Shown here: positions 5,849 to 9,412 of the stretch, piece after piece
How positions within the stretch are numbered: position 1 is the stretch's first letter
Layout: each line of letters starts with the position of its first letter
NCBI GenBank assembly: GCA_041477815.1
Contig: JBGOUV010000275.1
Span: 1-9,412, forward strand
Length of the DNA stretch: 9,412 bases
Reading direction: 5' to 3'
From: JBGOUV01 sp041477815
Lineage (GTDB): Bacteria; Acidobacteriota; Terriglobia; Bryobacterales; JACQDG01
Notes under the pieces: model-generated
What the model was told of the DNA's origin: nothing
The model's input: only the letters and a program-made list of their open reading frames with translations
Database searches by the model: none
Made by a program: the position numbers and the translations under genes

Positions 5849-6909
5849 CGCTGGTCCAGCCACCGGTACCGGTGCGGCAGCCAGCCGGCGCCGGCCACCC
5901 GCCGCGCCGCGTCCAACACCGCCGACTCGGCCCGGCCCGCTGCGACGTGCCGGACCAGGGCCGCGTAGTTGTCCTCGAGCGTCTGGTCCTCGAACATGCC
6001 GGGCATGGCCGCGGCCAGAAACGGGCGCGCGTAGACGAACCGCAGGGCGGCCTGGCAGAGCGTTTCCTCGGGCGACCGGGCCAGGCTTTTGGTCAGTTCG
6101 GCGACCACGGCCGGCAGCAGCGGCCGGTTGCGGGACTGGTAAAGCTGCACCCGCTCATTCTCAGGTTTCAAGCCCGGCCGGGCCTGGGGGTCCAGCCCGG
6201 CGATGGAACCCGCGGCCAGCGGCTTGATGGCGATCAGGCCCACCCCCCGCCGCAGCGCCGCCGGCAGAAAGTCGCTGTAGTCGGCGCGGGCGTGGATGAA
6301 ATTGTAGGGGAACATGATGTAGTCGATCCCCTCCAGCTCTTCGAGCGCGCTGATCATCATGCGCTCGCTGTGGGTGGACACGCCGATGGCCCGGACTTTA
6401 CCGGCCTCTTTGGCCTTGCGCATCACGTCCCAATCTTCCAGGTTCCGCTCGTCGACGGCCGCGCCGTCCCCCAGGTAGATGCGGTAGAGGTCCACATGGC
6501 CGAACAGCTGCAACGCCCGGTCGATGTTCTCGCCGACGAACATAGGGAACTGGCGGCATAGCGAAACCAGCACCCGCTCCCGCCGAGGCCTCACCAACCG
6601 GGCCATCGGCTCCCACTGCCCGTCACTTTCATAGGTATCGACCAGGTTGACGCCCAGGTCGAGGGCTCGGGCGATCTGGCGGTCCCGGATGGCCTGTCCC
6701 TCGGGGGTCAGCACACTTCCCTGCCCCTGCCGGCGCTTGAAGGCCGGGTTGGTGTGAGATCCGAACGACAGGAGGGAAACCTGCAGAGAACTCCGCCCCA
6801 AGCGCCGGTAGACCATGCCCCCTCGCCGGATCTCCGGTACGGCGGCGCCGGCTATGCCGAGTCCGGCGGAGGCGGCCAAGAATTGACGGCGGGACCAAAC
6901 GCCACTCAT
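5836..6909 (-). CDS. Tat-exported aldo/keto reductase-family protein with degenerate active site
   Basis: The protein of 357 residues begins with a twin-arginine signal (SRRQFLAASAG, R7-R8) and a hydrophobic stretch to about residue 25, implying export in folded form. The rest follows the aldo/keto reductase barrel: YRRLGRSSLQVSLLSFG, ALDLGVNLVDT, GKVRAIGVSTH, GVGLIAIKPLAAG and the C-terminal PGM motif. The usual catalytic tetrad is Asp, Tyr, Lys, His. Asp91 is present. The Tyr five residues on aligns with D96, the Lys of the next strand with C118 (VLVSLCRQ), and the His of the DLYxIH strand with Y145 (VDLYRIYLG). This suggests a non-reductase or altered enzyme, judged by eye. It is co-directional and overlapped with the cytochrome/FGE-like gene. 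No Shine-Dalgarno precedes the ATG; a TAAAAT about 10 bases upstream hints at a short or absent leader. Confidence 0.85.
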   Translation of the reverse strand: MSGVWSRRQFLAASAGLGIAGAAVPEIRRGGMVYRRLGRSSLQVSLLSFGSHTNPAFKRRQGQGSVLTPEGQAIRDRQIARALDLGVNLVDTYESDGQWEPMARLVRPRRERVLVSLCRQFPMFVGENIDRALQLFGHVDLYRIYLGDGAAVDERNLEDWDVMRKAKEAGKVRAIGVSTHSERMMISALEELEGIDYIMFPYNFIHARADYSDFLPAALRRGVGLIAIKPLAAGSIAGLDPQARPGLKPENERVQLYQSRNRPLLPAVVAELTKSLARSPEETLCQAALRFVYARPFLAAAMPGMFEDQTLEDNYAALVRHVAAGRAESAVLDAARRVAGAGWLPHRYRWLDQRWRA

Positions 6910-6951
6910 GGCTGAGATTTTACCATCGATCCTGGTACAATGCTCCTGGGT

Positions 6952-7055
6952 AGTAAGCTAGCAGCCAGTAGCTCTTAGCTGTCAGCAACCAGGATCATCC
7001 CCCGGTGCGATACTGGGCTTGCTAAGGGCTAATGGCTAGGAGCTAAGAGCTTCTT
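6952..7055. repeat. Inverted pair of 7-bp heptad arrays (NNNNAGC x5 ... GCTNNNN x5)
   Basis: From 6952 to 6986 the sequence runs as five exact 7-base units ending AGC: AGTAAGC, TAGCAGC, CAGTAGC, TCTTAGC, TGTCAGC. From 7021 to 7055 it runs as five 7-base units beginning GCT: GCTAAGG, GCTAATG, GCTAGGA, GCTAAGA, GCTTCTT. The arrays are 34 bases apart and mirror each other. A perfect 11-bp inverted repeat, AGCTCTTAGCT (6970-6980) with AGCTAAGAGCT (7041-7051), ties the two arms. The element fills the space between the divergent reductase-family and STAS genes, ending 5 bases before the STAS ATG. It resembles heptameric interspersed repeats known from several bacterial genomes; whether this genome has other copies cannot be seen here. 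Confidence 0.7.
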
Positions 7056-7060
7056 CTACT

Positions 7061-7417
7061 ATGTCTGACCTACTGCAAATCCAGACCGACCGCGTCGAGC
7101 CCGACATCACGGTAGTGACCTTTGCGGGGAAGATCGTGATAGGGCCCCAGAGCCTGGAGATCGAAAATCTGGTGGCCGGGTTTCTGCGAAAGGACGAGAA
7201 GAAGGTCGTCTTCGATCTCTCGCGGGTGTTCTATATCGACAGCAGCGGTCTGGGCGTGATCGCCAACTGCTTCAACAAGCTGCAGCGCGCCGGTGGCGGG
7301 CTGCGCATCGCCGGCGCGGGCGGCAAGATTCGGGACCTGTTCAAGACCACCCGGCTCGATACGGTGCTTCCCTTCTATCCCGGCTTGTCCGAGGCCACCC
7401 GCGATTTCACCGTGTGA
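7061..7417 (+). CDS. STAS-domain anti-sigma factor antagonist (SpoIIAA/RsbV type)
   Basis: This 118-residue single STAS domain resembles SpoIIAA/RsbV, which bind an anti-sigma kinase and release its sigma factor, and are switched off by serine phosphorylation. The N-terminal strands (DITVVTFAGKIVIGPQ) lead to VVFDLSRVFYIDSSGLGVIANC, where D60-S61-S62-G63 is the conserved phosphorylation loop, intact here. The C-terminal GLRIAGAGGKIRDLFKTTRLD and the last helix are typical. No SpoIIAB/RsbW-type kinase, phosphatase or sigma gene is in the window, so the partner must be elsewhere. The ATG at 7061 lacks a recognisable Shine-Dalgarno, and the heptad-repeat element runs to 5 bases before it. The gene converges on the hicA remnant, with 6 bases between the stop codons. 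Confidence 0.9.
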   Translation: MSDLLQIQTDRVEPDITVVTFAGKIVIGPQSLEIENLVAGFLRKDEKKVVFDLSRVFYIDSSGLGVIANCFNKLQRAGGGLRIAGAGGKIRDLFKTTRLDTVLPFYPGLSEATRDFTV

Positions 7418-7423
7418 GGCTCA

Positions 7424-7653
7424 TCAGATCAGTCCCAGGCGGTGCAGATCGGCTTCCAGCCACTCGGTGGCGGCGAGCAGTTGCTTAATAGTCTTCGGAC
7501 CAAAAGTTTCACCGAGCTTACGATAGACGATCAGAGTGCGCCGGCCATCGGGGTGCTGATACAGATGATGCGACCCCCGGCCCTTCCGCGGCTCGAAACC
7601 ATCGCGCCCCTGATCCACTCCCGCGCGGTTGTGTTCTTGAGGTGCTCGATCAA
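7424..7653 (-). pseudogene. hicA: HicA-family toxin gene broken by a one-base frameshift
   Basis: Two frames together spell one HicA/YcfA-like protein. From a TTG at 7653, which overlaps the hicB stop, one frame gives IEHLKNTTAREWIRG. The other then gives RDGFEPRKGRGSHHLYQHPDG, then RRTLIVYRKLGETFGPKTIKQLLAATEWLEADLHRLGLI to the stop. HicA toxins are small double-stranded-RNA-binding-fold mRNA interferases whose catalytic histidine lies in the GSHH region, present here. One extra G in the GGGG run after ATCA would join the frames as WIRGRDGF. The downstream frame has its own GTG at 7618, giving 64 residues that lack most of the first helix. The toxin is either inactive, rescued by slippage or a downstream start, or intact with a sequencing error. 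Two TGA codons stand in tandem beyond the end. Confidence 0.7.
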
Positions 7654-7940
7654 AGGAGAATGCCGATGGTTAGAGCGGCCTTGCGAATCGTCTCGGGGTC
7701 TTCGAGCGGAATCAGTTCCCCGGACTCCTTCTTCACTTCCAGCCAAAGCTCCAATGCTTCCTTACTATTGCACAGAGCCTCTTCGTAGGTGTAGCCCCAA
7801 CTGTAGCAGCCGGGCAGGCGGGGGACCTCGGCGTAATAGCGGTCTTCGTCGCTTTCCACCGTCACCCGATAGATATAGGGTGTCGCGCCTCCCCAACCGG
7901 GCACAGGGACCCGGCCACGCGGTGCTATTCGCCTAGCCAT
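7650..7940 (-). CDS. hicB: HicB-family antitoxin
   Basis: The protein of up to 96 residues carries the HicB core: YIYRVTVESDEDRYYAEVPRLPGCYSWGYTYEEALCNSKEALELWLEV. The pattern V-x-x-LPGC-x-x-x-G-x-T-x-EEAL-x-N-x-x-EA is the hallmark of the partly RNase H-like HicB antitoxin that masks HicA. The C-terminus (ELIPLEDPETIRKAAL) has no obvious DNA-binding motif. It stands upstream of hicA in the inverted hicB-hicA order and its TGA overlaps the presumed hicA TTG. The ATG at 7940 has no Shine-Dalgarno, and the first ~20 residues (RRIAPRGRVPVPGWGG) are unlike the family. A GGGGAGG lies just before the codon where the core begins, which is ACA, so the original start may have been lost there. A TATAGT 8 bases upstream of the ATG is a possible -10. 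Confidence 0.82.
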   Translation of the reverse strand: MARRIAPRGRVPVPGWGGATPYIYRVTVESDEDRYYAEVPRLPGCYSWGYTYEEALCNSKEALELWLEVKKESGELIPLEDPETIRKAALTIGILL

Positions 7941-7994
7941 ACGACTCTACTATAGCGCAGGATCGCTATTGGAGCGGGTCCCGGGCCCTTGACC

Positions 7995-8017
7995 GTAGGC
8001 GGCGCCGTCCGCCTTAC
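7995..8017. repeat. Bulged GC-rich hairpin between hicB and the upstream small gene
   Basis: GTAGGCGG (7995-8002) can pair with CCGCCTTAC (8009-8017), with one bulged base and a short loop. It lies downstream of the 127-residue gene's stop on the minus strand. There is no T run after it on that strand, so it is a weak candidate for a transcription end. Confidence 0.3.
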
Positions 8018-8114
8018 AGGTCGGCGTGTCCAGTAGCTTCTACCAGGAAGAGGCGCCCGGACACACTATCCCCGGCAGCCGGCCTTCCCTGCGCTGTGGG
8101 CGGTTCCCGTACGG

Positions 8115-8498
8115 TCACGGCCCGATATCCACGTCCGGATCGCCCTGCGCCGCCACCGCCGCCGGCGCCATGCTCGTGCCATGCTCGAAGATGGCATCGT
8201 ACCGCCATCCGATGGCCGCTGCAATAGCCGGGCCGGAGCTGACGCGCCAGAGTCCTCCCGATCCCTTGTAAGCCTCCCAGGGAAGCGGGCGATTAAACGG
8301 GTGTGCGGGTGGAGAGGACGACTGCTGTGCTTGCGGCGTATCGTCCCTTCTCTTCCTTACATTGAACTCCGTGATGGTGAAAGCTTTCTTGGCGAAATAG
8401 GTTACCGAGTCTTGTTCACTCACCGATAGCTCGACCGGTTTGTGATCGGGGCGGTGGCCGTCGAAGAACGGCCCCAGATCGAAGTCTTTCTGCGCCAT
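8115..8498 (-). CDS. Hypothetical protein of 127 residues co-transcribed with the TPR gene
   Basis: The family is not recognised. The ATG at 8498 follows an excellent AAGGAGG (8510-8504) by 5 bases, so the frame is very likely translated. It starts 20 bases after the stop of the TPR gene, implying one transcript. The protein is hydrophilic with no signal peptide or membrane helix. The N-terminal part is charged (FDLGPFFDGHRPDHKPVELS), then comes VTYFAKKAFTITEFNVRKRRDD, a polar QAQQSSSPPAH linker, and a C-terminal part with PLPWEAYKGSGGLWRVSSGP and a tail DPDVDIGP. The C-terminal half, with alternating hydrophobic residues and glycines, suggests a small beta domain, but this is only an impression. 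No catalytic motif is seen. A role with the TPR protein is inferred from position only. Confidence 0.75.
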   Translation of the reverse strand: MAQKDFDLGPFFDGHRPDHKPVELSVSEQDSVTYFAKKAFTITEFNVRKRRDDTPQAQQSSSPPAHPFNRPLPWEAYKGSGGLWRVSSGPAIAAAIGWRYDAIFEHGTSMAPAAVAAQGDPDVDIGP

Positions 8499-8518
8499 AG
8501 TATCCTCCTTGCTCCTTT

Positions 8519-9412
8519 TTACTTAGGCCGTATAAGCGCCGCAAACTTGGGATCCTCCCGGAGATTGTCCAACTCCGGCGTCACCTGCAGTTGCGCCGGG
8601 GAGTAGCCCCCGGCCACTGCCTTCTCCAAATAGTCCAACGCCGCCTTGCGCTCGCCGGCCTGATTATGAATCAAAGCCGCTACCGCCAGCAACTCCGGCG
8701 AATTCGGCTCCAGGCGCAGGCCCCGGCGCAGGTAGTCGAGGGCCTGCTGCCGGCGTTCCAGCATGGCGTGGTAGGTAGCCAGCAAAAATACCGTATCGGT
8801 GTCGCGGGGATTCACGCGCAACTGCTCCTCGCCCAACTGGACGGCCTGCTGGTACACTGCGAGCGCCAGGGGGCGCTTGCCCTCCGTCCAGTAGTAGGCG
8901 CGTGCCAGGTTCCCGGCCACGCGACAATCCCGAGGCGCCAGGGCCCGCGCCCGCTCCAGCATCCCGGCGGCTTCCTGAAACTGCCGCAACCGAATATAAA
9001 CGGTGCCCAGGTTTTGGTAGGCCTGGGCGGTGGGTCGCAGCTCGATCGCCCTCTGGAGGGCCGCGATGGCCTCGTCATAGCGACCCATGTAGATGTACAC
9101 CCCTCCCAGGCTTCCATAAGCGCGGCTGTTGCCGGGCGCCAGCGCGGCGGCCTGCACGAACTGCTCGGCCGCCTCCGGGAGGCGGTGCTGGCGGGCCAGG
9201 AACACACCCAGACCGAAATAGCCGCCCCAGTAGTGGGATCGCAGCTCGATAGCCCGCCGATACGTCTGCTCCGCCTCCTTGGTTTTTCCCAGCCCCTCCT
9301 GGGCCTGGGCCAGGCCCCGGCAGGCATCGTCGTTGGTGCGCTCCCTGTCGAGGACCCGCTGGAATTCCCCCAGCGCCCTTTCGTACTGCCCGCGGCCGTT
9401 GTAGAGCGTACC
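8519..9412 (-). CDS. TPR-repeat protein, C-terminal part (5' end outside window)
   Basis: The frame is open from the right edge to the TAA at 8519, giving 297 residues with no start needed inside, so the gene continues beyond 9412. It consists of about eight tetratricopeptide repeats of roughly 34 residues. The clearest are AYGSLGGVYIYMGRYDEAI, AYQNLGTVYIRLRQFQEAA and ELLAVAALIHNQAGERKAAL, each with the W/L-G-Y-A-F-A-P-type spacing. One repeat is longer, with a YYWTEGKRPLALAVYQQA insertion. The tail (LEKAVAGGYSPAQL, then ELDNLREDPKFAALIRPK) resembles the ends of bacterial TPR proteins that often carry an N-terminal Ser/Thr kinase, adenylate cyclase or similar domain; which one, if any, lies outside the window. 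TPRs act as protein-binding scaffolds. An internal GTG at 9205 is not a credible start because repeats continue upstream of it. Confidence 0.9.
   Translation of the reverse strand, partial: GTLYNGRGQYERALGEFQRVLDRERTNDDACRGLAQAQEGLGKTKEAEQTYRRAIELRSHYWGGYFGLGVFLARQHRLPEAAEQFVQAAALAPGNSRAYGSLGGVYIYMGRYDEAIAALQRAIELRPTAQAYQNLGTVYIRLRQFQEAAGMLERARALAPRDCRVAGNLARAYYWTEGKRPLALAVYQQAVQLGEEQLRVNPRDTDTVFLLATYHAMLERRQQALDYLRRGLRLEPNSPELLAVAALIHNQAGERKAALDYLEKAVAGGYSPAQLQVTPELDNLREDPKFAALIRPK

Noticed and set aside
6936..6941. TACAAT on the plus strand as a -10 for the STAS gene.
   Set aside because: No acceptable -35 lies 16-18 bases upstream (TGAGAT at 17), and it would place the whole heptad element in the leader; not excluded but too weak to list.
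6952..7055. A CRISPR array or an insertion-sequence end.
   Set aside because: The units are 7 bases with no long constant repeat or spacers, and there is no transposase or target duplication.

Overview
The window looks like a bacterial chromosome segment of high to moderate GC, and I tentatively place it in the Acidobacteriota (Bryobacterales/Solibacter-like). The hints are a secreted CXXCH cytochrome fused to a formylglycine-enzyme-like domain, a Tat-exported aldo/keto reductase relative, a long TPR protein, and a PIN/TRAM-ispD-ispF operon on one strand. No rRNA, tRNA or phylogenetic marker is present, so the placement is inference.

Left third (1-2408): accessory DNA. It holds a decayed HigB/Gp49-type toxin remnant, an intact-looking vapBC module, a divergent 81-residue unknown, and a 209-residue unknown with its own good ribosome binding site. 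Intergenic stretches are longer and codon use looks less GC-rich than to the right (judged by eye). No transposase or integrase was seen.

Centre (2409-6909, all minus strand): an upstream pair encodes a Tat-signal aldo/keto reductase-fold protein and, overlapping it by 13 bases, a secreted tetraheme c-type cytochrome with a C-terminal FGE/SUMF-like domain. Both appear to have lost catalytic residues typical of their folds. A promoter with an extended -10 and a leader hairpin then precede a tightly overlapped operon of a YacL-like membrane PIN/TRAM protein, ispD and ispF (non-mevalonate isoprenoid synthesis). The ispF reading frame reaches its zinc-binding D-x-H motif only if translation starts at a CTG, or if one base is missing near the start.

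Right third (6910-9412): an array of 7-bp AGC/GCT heptads in inverted orientation lies directly before a lone STAS-domain anti-sigma factor antagonist. Convergent with that gene is a hicB-hicA toxin-antitoxin pair whose hicA toxin frame is broken by an apparent one-base loss in a G run. At the right edge, a TPR protein runs in from outside the window and is followed after 20 bases by a small unknown protein with a near-perfect Shine-Dalgarno.

No complete novel defence or mobile system is evident. The points most worth following are the cytochrome/FGE-like fusion paired with a probable aldo/keto reductase pseudoenzyme, the heptad-repeat element, the ispF start, and the cluster of toxin-antitoxin loci, two of them damaged.
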